Of a stretch of DNA of 64,000 nt, positions 12,609-26,839 are shown piece by piece. Position 1 is the first letter of the stretch; the number at the start of each line of letters is the position of its first letter. The notes under the pieces are model-generated. The model was not told the DNA's origin. It made no database searches and saw only the letters and a program-made list of their open reading frames with translations. The stretch comes from Echinococcus granulosus (lineage: Eukaryota > Platyhelminthes > Cestoda > Cyclophyllidea > Taeniidae). The position numbers and the translations under genes are program-made. Location: the NCBI RefSeq assembly GCF_000524195.1, contig NW_020170383.1:87111-151110 (forward strand), written 5' to 3'.

Positions 12609-15404
12609 CGCATTCAATGGACATATTAAATGTCCCTGCAAGTCTAAGCTTATTTGACATTCTACAAAAATTGCTCTTTCTGAAATTGGGAAAATCTATT
12701 TATAAAATAGGTAGATATGCAGGAGATCCACGATCACTTGGCGGACAGCTAAGGTGCTCGACTTGTCCCTTTGTTTACCGTCTGACCTTCTGATTTAGGG
12801 CTGCTTAACCAAATGCAGCCTGAAGAGTAGTAACAATTTAAATAACTAAATCTGACAAGGAAATGCTCACACGCATGTCTTATTTTTCAAGATAAGAGGT
12901 TTTTATTCCAAATGTTGAGATTAGTAAGCCATATGACACGAAATGATGATATAAGACGAGATCACTCGTTGGGATCTCCGTCTCTGATACCTGCTAGCGG
13001 TAGCAATTTTTCACATTGTGCACTGCCCATGCCCCGTTGGTTAGGTGGTGGAATTCACTTCTCGCCTTCTATGTATTAAGGCTTGGACGTGTTGTTACGC
13101 TTTGACACAAAAGAGCCCAATGTTTATTACCCCTAGGTAGGTCACAAGTGGCATCACTTCAGGTCACCAGTGAGCTGGAGCATCTATGCTCTTTGTCTTT
13201 CCAAGTAAAAAGTTGTTTCCCTAAAAATGTTCTTAACAGACTCGCATTTTGAGTTACAGCTTACTAAAAATAAGACTACACCTATTAGGACCTTCGTTTC
13301 CTTTGGACCGACGGTTATGCAGGCTCATTCCGGATGGAAAAGGTGTATGCTAATCGCCATCCAGTCAATCTTACTTACACAAATTAAGATCTACTCTGTG
13401 ACACCCTGTTTGTTGAAAATCCAAGCCTCCAAAGAAAGCTTTGTCTTGAAAAGCAGCACTTTGCTATTAGGAAACCTTAGTAAAAACACTTTTTCAGCGA
13501 CTGTCTACTTGCAAATAAGTATGTTGACGGTGCATAAACTTACATAGAGTTCATATTTCATTTCATTTTGAATCCATTACGAGCTTATTTTCTAATGAGT
13601 CCTAAGCCTGACTTTAGCTTTTGTAAATGCCCTTAAGCATTATCATGTTTACATAAGTGAAAGTCACACAAAAGCTGAAATACAATTAAACGAATGTTTA
13701 GTTTTACATTGTATATAATTAAGTGACTAGAATAAATGTGGTCATAGGTGGCAAGGATTCGCCCGTATAAAGGTAGTGAGAGAAAAATAAGTCGTTGCTG
13801 CTTTGGAATGGCCAAAGCGTATCGGGGTGTTTCAGTGAGAACGAATAAATTGTGAGAAGGTTTGTCATGTCGTCTATTAAATATTATCTTAAGTGAAATT
13901 TTTGTAGTGATAACTGCATATATTATGTGTAAATACCAAGTAAGAAGTCGTTAGATGTCTATTGAAGCGGGGATTGATGGGACTATGCAATTCTTCGGAT
14001 TGTCGTGACCATCAGTGAGTGAGCTGTTGATACAAAACTGTCGACAATGAAAATACTGCTCTGCCATTAAGTCATGGAGCCGGTGAATGGTTAGCCAATT
14101 TAAGTAGCCTAATAATGAAGTTTTCGCCTCTGTCAAATGAGTAAGCTGGGACTAAATGGCGCCCTCAAGGTGACATGGGGTGTTGTACAAATACACACTA
14201 CACTTATTTGGTAATTTTTTGATTTTAAATATAAAACTATTAGTCTCAACTCACACAACGGTGGAAAAAGCGACATTTAGATTGAAAATTACCCAAAATA
14301 GGTTTTTTACCAGATAAAATTCTGATTGGTTGATTCTACTTGGTATCTAGTCGTACCTGCCATGCTACTGCTGGAATGTCAGTAAAGATGTCTAAAGAAC
14401 AGGTTAGGTACATAAACAATGCGTATTTTGGCGAGAAACTATTGTCAAATTCTAATGCATCTTTAAAAACATCTCTTTACATGGGTCTATTTTAAAAGTT
14501 CATAATTTTTATGGACAATTATTAAAACAACAGCTAAAAGGAACATTTAATGTTTACTTCTACAACAGCTAATTGAGATATTCTGACTACATTTTTAATA
14601 GTTTCCTGTAAAATCTCCATTACAATTCCCTCGAACACCTTCAGCAATACTTGAGGTTATATCAGTTTTTGCTGTTCACAGTACGAGGTTGGCTGAAGAG
14701 ATGCTTAAATTATCGCTCTCCGGCGGTAGAAAAGTAAGCGGAAACATACATGTTTTCATATGCTGTTCAACAAACGAAGTATGAACAAAGGAGCCGTTTT
14801 ACGTCCTCATAAATACATAAAACATTTGTAATTTTACTTTATAGGGTCACTCTGTCTCACTACTTTAACATCCCGTGATCCTAAATCTTCCACTCCAGAA
14901 AGCGACGATTGAGGCCCAATCTTGGCCATCGGAAAAGACTAAGCAGGCACACCACCACGATCGTCCAGTGTTGCCTTTGGACTATCGAATTTACAAAGTG
15001 GCATCACATTTGCGCTTTCTTTTATATATCATATCAATTCATATAGTTAGCCGCCATTCTACATGGAACATGATTTGATGACCATAAGCATAATCCAGTA
15101 TCAAGGAAATGTTGGCGGCATAAATAAACATTGAGGCCTTTAAAGCATGCCATTTAGGCCATGTCGCCGATTTATGCACATTTATTCTTCGATAGCTCTC
15201 AAGCATTCCATATGTATTAAAACTCCTTATGTATTAAATAGGATGAGTTGAAGAGGACCCGAATGAGGACCTAGCTCATAACTTCACAAAATAATCCATA
15301 AATGCCACTTGGCACTTCCATTTTTTCTGACAGTGTCAACCTAAGGCTAAAGTGGTAAAGCTTCGAAGTCTTCGACTCCGCCTTAAAGTAATCAAATGTT
15401 TGAC
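12609..15404. other. Intergenic, nothing recognised
   Basis: A 106-codon open frame at 13227-13547 (+) has no recognisable domain and no splice-linked neighbours; I treat it as chance. Nothing else was seen. Confidence 0.55.
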
Positions 15405-16470
15405 TTGAGTTTGGTATAGTGCCTTGGGAATTCGCTGAAGATGGAGAAAGACATAATACTAGGGCAGAATATGCATTGTCAATGAAGAGAAGAACCCAGT
15501 GACCGCTGGCCTGGCCTAGGGGCCAATCCGCCCAGCTTAGGTACACTGGTGGAGGTCTAAGGGGTCAGTTACCAAAACCGATAGTCAAATAACCAATTAA
15601 ATTTTATGCAGACCCTCTCCTCTTATCAACTCCGTCCCCGGTTCATTCACTGGTCAATCCTCCCCTTCAACCAACACAACCAAGTCGATGCTGCAAAAAA
15701 AGCAACCACAAACCAACAGCACCAGTCATCGAACTTGGGTGCAAACGAGAAGATATTTGACCATACAACTCACTGATCCCTCTTGCCAAATCTACCGAAC
15801 CAGGAGTTTCGCCCTGTTTGGGAACCCTATTGGGGGACGGAGAATATGCTGTCCATCACGCATGTCTGTCGTTGGTGGTAGGGATAGTGGCTTGAACTCC
15901 TAGTCCTATAACAAAGGACAGAGTTTAACCTATTTCCACAGGGAAGAGGTTTTTGCGCCTATTTCTCCCTAACACTGTATCTCCACCTCAGTGCTGCCCA
16001 GCCAAGTCTCTCTGGATTCTTTCTAGCGATATGGCAGATAGCTCCGTAACGAACTTTGCTAGATGGTTCATGGCCGCGGCTAGTGCGGCTTCAGACATTA
16101 ATACCATTCCTCCAGAACATGGAACCGGGACAGTTGACAGGGGCACACACCGTTTTCAGTCCGTCTGTCAGGGGTCACCGCAGACCCTCTCAGTTGCAAA
16201 TCACACCTCTTCCGTCGCGTTCTGGTTTATCACCTAACAGTAGAAATTTGGATATTTGTCCCTTGAGATCGGCATCGTTTTTCGCCGCTGCCATTGCGTC
16301 TCTCCTAGACCTTCCTAAAGACAGAAGAAGGTATATTTCCAAGGCAGAATATGTATTGCCGTCGTAGAGAAGGGCTTGGCAACTACTGTCATGCCCAGGT
16401 AAACAGGCTACCTAGCAGAGTTCCAAAGGTGGATCCTTAAGTAGCCCATTACAAAATACCGTGAGCCAAG
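15405..16470 (-). mobile_element. TRIM-like element, complete
   Basis: LTRs at about 15405-15605 and 16295-16470. On the + strand the 5' interior begins accctctcctctt, i.e. a polypurine tract read on the minus strand. The interior shares agaagatatttgacc, ccgaaccagga-type and gtgctgcccagccaagtc segments with other copies. Confidence 0.7.
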
Positions 16471-16714
16471 CAAATGAAAATGCATCTTTTTGTAAAAATG
16501 AACAAATTTTGCTCGTATTTTTTACCTAATCCAGTAACAAATAAACCCTCAGTATTTAAAAGCATTTAATAAGTCCAATAGTCAACTCTCTGGTATGCAA
16601 AACCAAATTCCTTGGAATAGATCCATTCAATTTGGCTTTGATTTGTATTGTAGTGTTTCCAGGTTGAAATCTCATTTTCGACATAAGAAATATCTAGTTT
16701 AGAATCTTCTGTTA

Positions 16715-16842
16715 CATCAGTTTATATGTACTCTTGCTAAGTGGCCTGACCTCCGGGCCATGGCGGTGGTCGCTTGGGCACTTCTGTAGGTCTGTAGGTT
16801 CTATGTCTTCTTTCGTTTTCAGGGAAGCGTAAGGACGCTACA
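16715..16842 (+). mobile_element. 5'-truncated LTR of the TRIM-like family
   Basis: Begins near agtggcctgacctccgggcc and ends tgtcttctttcgttttcagg ... ggacgctaca. The first third of the LTR is absent. Confidence 0.6.
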
Positions 16843-17929
16843 CATTCTCTCTTTCAAAGAAGTGTACCTGAGACTCACTAAATCAGTGGTTAGCCGTACT
16901 TATTGCCAAAGCCCTCAAGATAATCAAGACGTAGCACATCTGATGAATGCTGAGTTAATTACCCACATAGGTAAACTTGTACGAGACAAATTTTTGCAAA
17001 AACTAAACTGTTTGCCCAAAATAAGGGAGAGAAATTATAGCGACAACTCTTTCAGCCATCCCGACAACTCCTCTATCATACTCACTCCCTTCAAAGGATT
17101 TCGGACATTCGAAATCTTACCTTATACTTCAATGACAATCATATCCATGTAGGAGACAGTGATTGAGCGAATTATATATTAAGCGAATTCTTACTGACCT
17201 ACGCTTGTAACGACATGTCAAGACATGGCATAATACTTGCAATAGTGTATGTGCCGCGCCCACATTAACTGGAGGTTAAGACATATCATCTATGAAGTCA
17301 CGTAGTACGGACTCAAAGAGGTAAATAACGTTACTTTCCATGTGCATTCATAAGCATAAGCAATGCCCATGAAAGCTGCATTCATGCCCCTATGACACTG
17401 GCCAACAAATTGGCTCACCTACTTACTTACTTACTTACCTGTCTATGGGCATCACACAGGTTTTTGGCTCTTATCGAATGTGGTGTTTTAATAATCGCAA
17501 AATTTGTGAACCAATTGCTTCACACCGGACACCTATCATTCTGCCTCGTTGACTAAATTTACCCTTACCGAATCAGTCTGTCCGTTCGAAGAATTTGAAG
17601 GCCAGAAAGGAGGAGACGAACGAGGGTTCTGTTAAAAACCAAATTTGGGCATTTTAAGACTAATCAAAATGCTAAACCCCTCAACACACTGCAATTTGAA
17701 GAGCGAAGAAATTGAAACCACTTCGCGGTCTTTGAATGAGGAGTCATAGTGCCAGAACGCCACAAGGTTCTTTTGAGTGTGCAATATTGAACTGTCAACG
17801 TCTCATCTACAATCTGTTGAAACTTGTTGGACTAACGTTTCCACGTGCTGCGGCATTCCGTTTACCCACATCATTAAATGGACAGGAGAGGTAGACACAA
17901 AAGCGTATTCCCACGAAATAAAAACAAAC

Positions 17930-18372
17930 CCCGTTCCTTATTGAATAGCTCCTCTTTTAGGTTAAATGATGGACATACGTGATGTTCCGCACATTCCCTC
18001 TTCCTCCAACACAGTTACCAAACAGGACGAAACTCCATACACAGCAAAATTTTCAAGAAGCGTCAGTGGTGTGACAATCAGACGTCTTCTCAGTTGTACG
18101 TAATTTTAATGACTAGTGCGGTTGGTTCGTTGATGGCGTTTCCACAGCATCGACTACGCTGAGATAGCCGACGCAAGAGGTTGTCCAGGGTGACGAGAGT
18201 CTAAAAGGAGAAGCGGGCTATGTACTACTTCGATTGTTCGTTTGATTCTCGATTCTCTTTTTGTACTTTCGTTAATCGGCATTTCCTCCTGGTCATAACA
18301 GTAGCTCTCCAGCCATTCCGTACGTCCACACTGCATATTCTTTCGTCTTCAGAGAAGTCTCGAGACGCTTGA
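17930..18372 (+). mobile_element. 5'-truncated TRIM-like element (interior plus 3' LTR)
   Basis: Interior from about 17930 (aaacaggacgaaactcca, cgttgatggcgtttccacag), a polypurine tract (aaaaggagaagcggg), then an LTR from 18221 (TGTACTACTTCGATTGTTCG) ending near gtctcgagacgc. No 5' LTR found. Confidence 0.6.
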
Positions 18373-18864
18373 CTGCACATTTCTTTAACTGTAGGAAAGG
18401 GAGAAAAGTGTGTGAAATAAACTCACTGAAAATGGTTGATAACAGCATCCAGAGCCATAAGTATGATGCACTTAAGTCCTGTCTACGCCACTAAAAAGTA
18501 AAACTTAACAATAGGATAATTAGGCACTTCCCACATGCCGTCGATCTATCATCATATAGTCAGAGGATTCGTAGATCTAGCTAAACCTCGTATTAAAATT
18601 TAGACACTTGTTAAACATTTGAATTCGAGGACTGTAAAGGACAAGAACTAATTCCTGTGACCACCCACAAAGTCAACTTTAGCGTATTTTTTGCCTTTAT
18701 AAAAACTTGACTAAAGTAAAGTCAATTTGTGATCTCAATGTACCCATGAGAATTCTGCCTTTTTGATAAAAATCCTCATTGTGGTCAGCAGGGTTACGGG
18801 AACAATGCAAGTGGAATTGACAGCTCTCATACCTTCCGATGAATACTTCCTTGACTTGGAGTGA

Positions 18865-19196
18865 TCATACAATACGTTGGTTGTTTGTTTAACTCTCATT
18901 CCTGGTAAATGGACCACTGTACTTCCACCGGGTGGTTTGGCCTCTGGGCCACGCTAGTAGCCTCAAGGCCCTACTGTGTCGAACATATGTGTATTCTTTA
19001 GCACCTCGGGACCGCCTTGGAGACGAATAGGGGCTAATGACGGCCCGGAGACCAGACCACCCGACGAAGTTACAACGGCCAGCACACAAAGCAGCCCTTT
19101 ACCAAACCCAGGAGTTAAACAACCAGTGTATTACAAATCCACCCGAGTATTATGTCTTCTTTCATCCTCAGATAAGTGTCTGGGCGCTACGTTTAA
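18865..19196. mobile_element. Mosaic of LTR pieces with an internal inverted segment
   Basis: A + oriented LTR start (acgttggttgtttgtttaac, tggcctctgggcca) runs to about 19005. A - oriented LTR piece (about 19020-19135: cggcccggagaccagac, gagttaaacaaccag, tattaca) follows. The + oriented LTR end (tattatgtcttctttcatcc to gggcgctac) closes it. Confidence 0.6.
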
Positions 19197-19739
19197 AACT
19201 GTTAAGTGTAGATGAATAAATTTTAGACTTTAATATGGCGCTCAATTTTATCTTCATTTATTATATCTTCCAAGTTAACTGATCTCCTGCACTGAATAAG
19301 AAGTCTGGCAGATAAACTTTTTCCTCCTCTATTTGTCAATCTGTCTTGACATTTTAACGGGTCTTGAGAAAGGTAATACTTTGTATTCAAAAGTGTTCGC
19401 TCCATTGCTTAAAATGTGCCGCTAAAATACGCTTGAAGTGATGCTATTCAATGAATGCTCTCCAACTTTGGATGAACACACAGACACCCACTTACATGTG
19501 CTTAAATATGAGTTCTTTTACTATATCAGTGCTTAAATGTCCAATTTTGACCTCAACAAATAAAAGACAATGAGGTGAATTCTAAGACTAGTGGAACAAG
19601 CGTGACGTTTTAAATAAATTACTTCTTTGTAAACCGAGTCCTCCGAGTACAAATAATCATCCGCTTCAAGCACGAACAACCTTTGCCTAGCCAATGGTTG
19701 CTTTGTCGTCTAAAGAAGATATAAATTATGCTTTCGGAG

Positions 19740-20497
19740 ATGTCTTGATAGCCTGTTTAACCCTTTGTCTGATTAGGCAGGTGCTTAAAGCTTTGCAGAT
19801 GGTACTTCCGCTGGGCAGCTAGGCTTTCAGACCGGACCAGCAGCATTTCAGTACTTCTCTATGTCAATGCTACATTTTCTGCCGTATAACTGCGACAGTT
19901 TATGACTTTAGGAAAGACTCGAGGGCCACACTGTTGGCAGTGGCAAACGAGCCCAATCCTAAACGACAGCTACCCTAATTTTTACTGCTAAATACTAAAC
20001 CTTAACGAGAGCGAAAAATGACATCCGTCTTTGATGAGAAAATCTATAAGGACACTTAAAAGAATGGTTGAAAATGATTCCATCTTTGGCAACTACCCCC
20101 AGTCCTGTGCTCTGCGGGAGTTCTGTTGTAGACTGGACCTACACTAGCCGTGAACTATCTGGTAAAGTTCGTGATGAATCCGTCCACGGCACCTAAATGA
20201 AGATGCCAATTAAGTGAACACTTGATATTTTATCCACCTCTCCACTAGCTGGATAAATCCCAGATAGACTTTTTAAGTCAACGCACTCACGACTAGCTAT
20301 GGGCGTACAAGATGGCCTGCACATACCCTCTTTCTCTTCTTCAACAGTTTTTTCAAGCGGAATGAGACTTAAAATCCAGATCCGCTTGACGGTATGGCCT
20401 CCGAGGTCATGCCAGTAGGCTCTCAGTTCTTCTCTATGTCAGTACTACATTTTCTGCAACTTCCTACTACTCCAGAAAGGACTCGATATGCTACATT
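19740..20497 (+). mobile_element. TRIM-like element with internally deleted interior
   Basis: 5' LTR about 19740-19931, then ttggcagtggcaaacgagcc (PBS region) and ~450 bp of interior, then a partial second LTR about 20390-20497 (tggcctccgaggtcatgcca to atgctaca). Confidence 0.6.
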
Positions 20498-23254
20498 TCG
20501 ACACTCATCAACATTTTAAGCAAAATATTTTTTTTAAAGCTGATTAACTGCAACCAAATTTCACACTAACAATCCAATGCCATGGTTGTACTACATACTT
20601 GTAAGCACTTAAGGGGTAAATAAAGCAGGTGCCATCAGGATGTGATCTGTTCTGACAGTTATCCTGCTCCATTATGTACATTTGGATTTATGTTTTTGCG
20701 GTCATGCATCACCTCGGGCTTTTTTGCCCCCCAAGCCAATTTGCGGACAAAATTGATGCAAAGATGTACTGTAGATTAAACAACCCTTCTTTAAAAGACT
20801 ACTTTGATCTGTTTTTTGCGACATTTTTTCCTTTCGAGTAGACTTATCGTCTCCTATAAACGGAGGGAATTCATTGATAACTATGTACTTTAAAATTGCT
20901 TAACTTACTAAAGTGGGAACAAATTTACCTAGTAAAATATTATGTTCCCATAAATGGTACACCGCTAATTGGTAGAGATATCACCATTGCTTCTCAAATT
21001 CCCACGCAGGCATATGTATTCAACATGTAAAAAGGCTAAAAGTAACGTTTTTCGTGGTACAAGAGTAAAAATTCCAAAAGTATTGAGTTATTTTAGAAGT
21101 TGACAAAAAATAATGGGAGTATTTTCACCCCGATTGATTAAATATGCTTAGATAAGTGTCTATTAAAGCAATTGAAAGGACACAAGGGAGCTTAAAATTA
21201 AAAATTTTGAGTAAAATATTTGTTTTCGCTTTTTAGTTTTACCTTTAAGAAATCTGGAGCATTTTAGGTTCTTCAGACTTTTTTTGAGCTATTTATGAAG
21301 GTAGTTCTCGAGGTTAACTTTAATTGAAATAGGGAGATTTTCTATTACCCTTGGATTAAATCGGTTAACCAACGTTGTAATAGACATTTTTGCTTCGTTA
21401 AAGCTCTCCAAATGGTTATTTGTTTCGTTGCTACACCGTTTCATTGATTACTTCAATGAGCATAATTAGGTATTGTGAAGTATAAAGCAGACCTAATAAA
21501 GGCATATTTTCATGCAAGTGATTGGTAAACTGTCAAGAGGACATAAATAGAATAAATAGCCACGATTAAACACACTAGATATCAACGCAAACCTAAGTAA
21601 ATATGGTCTAATTTTAAAGTCTATTACCATGTTGGAAACGAAAGCAATCTAGAGCCTTTCGTGCTGAACAGGAGTAGACAAGTTCACGAGGATTCGCTCA
21701 AAGTAAGAAACTCTTTGTTAAAGGCTAGGAAGCGTAACAGTCTCAGTGTTTTTCCTCTTCTCTTTCTGCTTTGTTGGGTATGGGTTTCATGATTTGAACA
21801 TGGTCGGGGTACGTCTTCTCAGAGACCGATGGTGTCCGAGCTGTTACGAATTTGTACTTACTGACCGTCTCTAGCCTGAAATACACATTCAAACAAGTAT
21901 GCCATAGAGAAGTATCAGTAAGAACCCATTAAATCTCTAAGACACTCTAGCTTTCCGCTGTTGATAACGGTAGGGTCATCGGGGCGTTTTGTGAGAGAAA
22001 CTGTCTAATGACAAGGCCTTGGCATTCGTGCAGTCGCCTACACTGTTTGACTTATTACTTCATTGCAGATTCGACTTACACCTCATAAGAGCACAGTGTT
22101 CTGTTAAAATTTTAATCTTCTTGCTAAATGACATTATTTTTTACAGTAATCATGTTGGTGTGCACATTTGGGTTTGGCTCCGAGCCATCTTCTGAGATGC
22201 GGTCTCTTGTACAAGTTTCCAATGAAGTCCAAGTTACCATAGCACCTCTAAATTGAAGCAAAAGATCTGGGTGTAATTTAAAAGTTAACAACTGCATATA
22301 TTTTCATTCCATAAAGTGATATAACATCAAACAGTTACCAGGGTGCGTGAACCCGCCCACACTAGTGACCAACGTAAAAACGATAATTAAATTTTTACTA
22401 TCGTTAAGTTTAGAGATACTTGAATTAAAAAACTGCCTTTAATAACAGTAAAAGTGATTAATGGTGAGAATTGTTATTTGTTCAATTGATGGGATTAACA
22501 GAAGATTTTGGTTCGATGAGGTTCTACTCTACGGTCTAATTTTGGCCGACATATATATCGATAAATATCAAACACTCTCTGTTAAAAGACCCTTTGTTGT
22601 CCTACTATGTCTGGAAAATGCTTATTTACTTAGCGGCTTGCCCGTACTATACGTTTATTTGACTGGAACTTTTACAAGAGAAGGGGTTATTATATGCAAA
22701 CCTCGTGGCTGAGCCGACACTCCTGATCGCGGATGAGGAAACTACCTTCAAATTCAAACATAACTCCTGATTCCTGCACACTTTTATGACCCTTTTCTAA
22801 TAAAAGATGTCCTTCTTCGACCAGTCAGCTCGTTTCAAGGGTACAAGGGCGTAGGTGGGAGAGGGAAAGGCTGAAACCTTTATATGGTCTGCTCAAACTT
22901 GTACTGGTTAGAAAAGGAGTAATTCTGTGCATTCTTTCCCTCTATAATGCGTAGAATCAATGGGTTAACAGTCCAAGAGTTATTAGGCATGGACAAAAAT
23001 CTAACTCCTGGTTGAGTACCCAATCTGTAAAATGCATAAGTCCAAACCGTGATAAATTTCTAACCAGAGGTATGTTAGAATGATGCTCTTCCATTTTGCA
23101 ATTCTGAAAAATCTGAGAATTGGCGCGGACAGCTTCGTATTAAAACTGCACATTTTTAAGCCTCCCATTGTTCTCCAACTTTTATTCCAGGCAAGGTGAT
23201 GGTGAGCCGTATAATAGCTCTTCATGGGGGCAAAATATTTCACACTTAACTTTG
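20498..23254. other. Intergenic, nothing recognised
   Basis: Very AT-rich to about 21,650, then mixed composition. No conserved protein segment on either strand. Confidence 0.55.
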
Positions 23255-23430
23255 AGTCTCGAGATTACCCTGTAGACGAAGGAAGACACAATGCTAGGGC
23301 AAGATATGTATTGCTGATGCACAGAAGGGCTGGAGACGACCGCCATTGTCCGAAGGTCTTGCCCACTAGCGAAGTAGCAGACACGGAGTTTTAGGTGCCC
23401 GCGAGACCTGAAAAGAAGTGTTAAATCTTT
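23255..23430 (-). mobile_element. Solo LTR of the TRIM-like family
   Basis: Contains gtagacgaaggaagacacaa, gcaagatatgtattgctgat, cagaagggctggagacgacc and agaagtgttaaat. No interior attached. Confidence 0.62.
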
Positions 23431-26400
23431 TTCCATACGAACCAAGAGACACACTGTTCTATGATAAGCACCACATCTTCTTCATCCGGTTCCAAACTTT
23501 GACGACTCTTTTGAGGATCTAGCCCATAATGGGGGAAATAAATACTCAAATATCTTAAGTAAAAGTATTCAGTTTTACGAAAAATTATTCAAATTAATAT
23601 GTTACCAGTCAAAATCCAATACAATAGAAGTGGCGTAATTGGGAATGTTGATCAGTGGAGTTTAAATAATTTGGTTTCTATTTATTCACCTATCAAAGAA
23701 AAAAATGTAAAGGCTCAGAGATGAAGAAAAAGCAAATGAGGGAGACCTTTCTACAGTTTTGCCTTAGTGAAATTTTACCGTGCAGGCATTCCTGATAGCC
23801 GCCTTAATGACTGCATTTTCTCCCACTCCCTCCGCCATCGGTCCCGGTCACTCATGCAGACCTCTAGGGCTACTCCAATCCTTTATGATTTTTTAAAAAA
23901 GGGAAGTGCCTTTTGCTTTACAGTATAATTTGAACGTTGATAAGGAGCAGTACCGATCTGCATCCAGAAGCTGCATACTTTTGTGTTGTGGCTGCAGCGA
24001 CACCTCATAAGCAACTAAAACCGCCTCCCTGATGGAAGAGAAAGCAGTCAAATTGACACCACACAGTTATGAGAACCTATTGGATATAATGTTTAACCTG
24101 GGTAAATAAAACTTGTCCACAAGACCGTGTTTAGTGTCTATCAGACGTTTCCTGAAAGATATCAACACGACAAGGCACTCAGTGACAGCACATATGTATA
24201 TCTCCCCTGGGCTTGAATTAACCTTATCACGACAGGCATGATTTAAAGCCAGTCTTCCCGAATGTATTCCAGAATATCAACTTTCATTGGAAAATTTGTC
24301 ATCAGTAGAGAGGTTGACTGGAGGTCATCCCCTGTTCTCTCAAATCATGGACAGAACTTCAAAGGAAACACATCATCATCACATAATAAAGCTCCCAAAA
24401 GGTCTTCCAAATGGTAAATAAGGTAACGTGTGTGGTGACTTGCAGCCTCATTTGTTTTCACTAGCCCTGTCCATTGTCTGCATTCTGCTTAAGGTTCCAG
24501 CCAATTGCCATAACTCAACGGCGACAATGGATTTAGCGTTATTTTATAATTCCCTAAATATAAAGCTTAAACAATATCTATTGTTTAATCATGTTATTTT
24601 GGGTTCATTATTACCGGTAATAAAGACCTATTAGTAAGCCGCTATACGAAGGTCCTCTTCATTGGGCTTTTATGTATATACACCTTTGGCGTCAGTATGA
24701 TTGGCCAAGGCGGATGAGTCCAATGGCATGAGAAGGTGGCTAATTTAAACGAATGCAGACACTCACGCACACGCACACATTAACGGGCGCAATATCCTAT
24801 CCCCTAGAAATCCCACCTGGTCACTTTACCCCATAACTATCTCACTCTCCCTCCTTCTCTCTCTCTCCGTCTCACCCTCCCAACAGCGTTTGTAACAATC
24901 GCTAAGTTTGACTGTCCCCTCCCTGCGCCTTTTTGCAGCCCGTCTGGATATGTGACTCGTGAATGATACCTCCTGAAAGGATATAAATCGGTAAGACGGC
25001 CTCACTTTGTCTTGACTCAGTTAAAGACCTTACGCTGCAGTTGGACACCTGGGGTGTACTCACTTCATATTTTGGTAGATTAACTTCACTTTCCCTGCAA
25101 CTCTTTTTGCACCAATTCCCAGGGAATTGGAGCTCTGTAATTATTCACATTTTTTGAAGTTGCCCTGTAATTTGAGTTCGCGTTTAACTACCATGATGTG
25201 CGGTATGTACCCCGTTAAGTTGAAAAAAGCGATTCTTCTGGCATGCGTATTCATTAAAAAGGCATTGAATACTTATCTTTTCCTTTATTGTAACAAGCAT
25301 CCATGCACACCTTGTAATGTAGTATTAGAAGAGGTGTCTACTCTGTGTCGATGGCATTTCGCCTTGAATGGCGAGTCCCAGTGACAAGCACATGCATGAG
25401 GTTGCCTACTTGATGCGGTGAAATAGAATGCGCAATCAAATAGCCATCTATTCATTTTTAAATGAAAAAATATATATATATTTAGACTTTTAATTACCAA
25501 ATTTAAGGGATAAAACGCCCTTCAGTGCGAGTTTCGATTGCGAGCAGGAAACACGCCTGAGAGTAGATTAAAAGAAAATTTGGCTGAAATTGCACTTTAA
25601 CTTCACAAATACAAGGTGTAGAGGATTTTTTAGGTAAATTATGTATTTTTACCCCTTTTTAAGTAATCAAGGCCGAATGCTATTTTCGCAACAATATTTA
25701 AATGTAATCGGCCAAGCGGTGCGATCGTTCTCACCGACTGTCAAAATAGACTCCAGATTTTTTCTAAAGACCTATGGAATGTGTTCTGTTTTATTTCCGA
25801 TTTTGCAGATATTTTCCAAATGAGGAGAGGTGACCTATTTCCAGAAATTTGTCTTTTGGTGTGCCATTGTAATTGAATGTGAAATTTTTTGGTCCCGCGG
25901 ATGCAAGAATTCAGGTGCCAGACTTCAAGGACCATCCATGCTAAACAGAACCACATTGCATTCAAGTGATTTGAGACCCCCAGAAATTTATCAATTGTAT
26001 GACAAATGATATTAAATGGGTATGAATTCCTCTCCCTGCACTTAGAAAAGGTGAATTTTCCAAAAACGTTAATTGACACTATGTCCTAGTCATAGCAATG
26101 GGGAAACTTCCGACGTTTTAAAAAGTGTACATACATACTGTAATTACTACAAAAGGCAATGAGCGCAAATTTGTTTAAAATGCAAACAAATGTTTCGGCA
26201 GACTAACTTAATAAAAATCAAACCAGTTTTTTTGCATGTTTTTTACTTATCTGATGTCTTATCATTTTCTTGAAAGATAAATGCCGCTGAAATCGTTTAA
26301 AAACTGTATTTATTTCATAACGTATATTGAAAATGTATGCATCCATATTTTACTGCTTATTTTATGTCTGGGATTTATTTGCTCATTTGTCTTGCGGTTT

Positions 26401-26776
26401 ATGAATTCATTGAAATTATTTTCGATTTTCAACTGTGTTTAGCCTCGCATTTGTCGCATATAAAGAATTAAGAATCAGAACTAAAAATGCTGCTCTTAAT
26501 TTACGAATTCCTTATTCGCAGGATCTACAGCTACATGTTGCTGTCATTGAAGAATATTCTTCACATAAAATTTCCTTTTGAGTCCCCATTTCATTGTCTC
26601 CTGTCTCTATGTAGTTTTTAACTTACCAGTTGCTGTAATACCACTGTTTGCCCCTGTCATAATGCTTAGAAATGCTCCACAAGTGTTGCAATTTTCTATC
26701 TGTATGCGCCGTCAAAGGCGCACTTGGCTTTGATTTCAACTGCGCAGAGACCGTCTATAGCGCAGGCTCCTGACCT

Positions 26777-26839
26777 CCTCCCTCTCGCATTCCGCACAAA
26801 CACCTTTCAGGTGTGGCGCAGAAAACGGGGAGAGGGAGG
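26777..26839. repeat. Inverted repeat with nested hairpin
   Basis: Outer arms cctccctctc (26777-26786) and gagagggagg (26830-26839) match perfectly; the enclosed sequence has its own stem CACCT-TTC-AGGTG (26801-26813). It is more GC-rich than its surroundings. It could be an RNA structure or a decayed mobile-element end; I see no known family. Confidence 0.6.

Noticed and set aside
13035..13065. tRNA-like A-box string (tggttaggtggtgg)
   Set aside because: No matching B box, anticodon arm or acceptor stem could be formed around it.
13227..13547. 106-codon plus-strand open frame
   Set aside because: No recognisable domain, isolated, and of a length expected by chance in 64 kb.
15953..16367. 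Open frames of 94 and 103 codons
   Set aside because: They lie inside the non-coding interior and LTR of a TRIM-like element and are not preserved in other copies.
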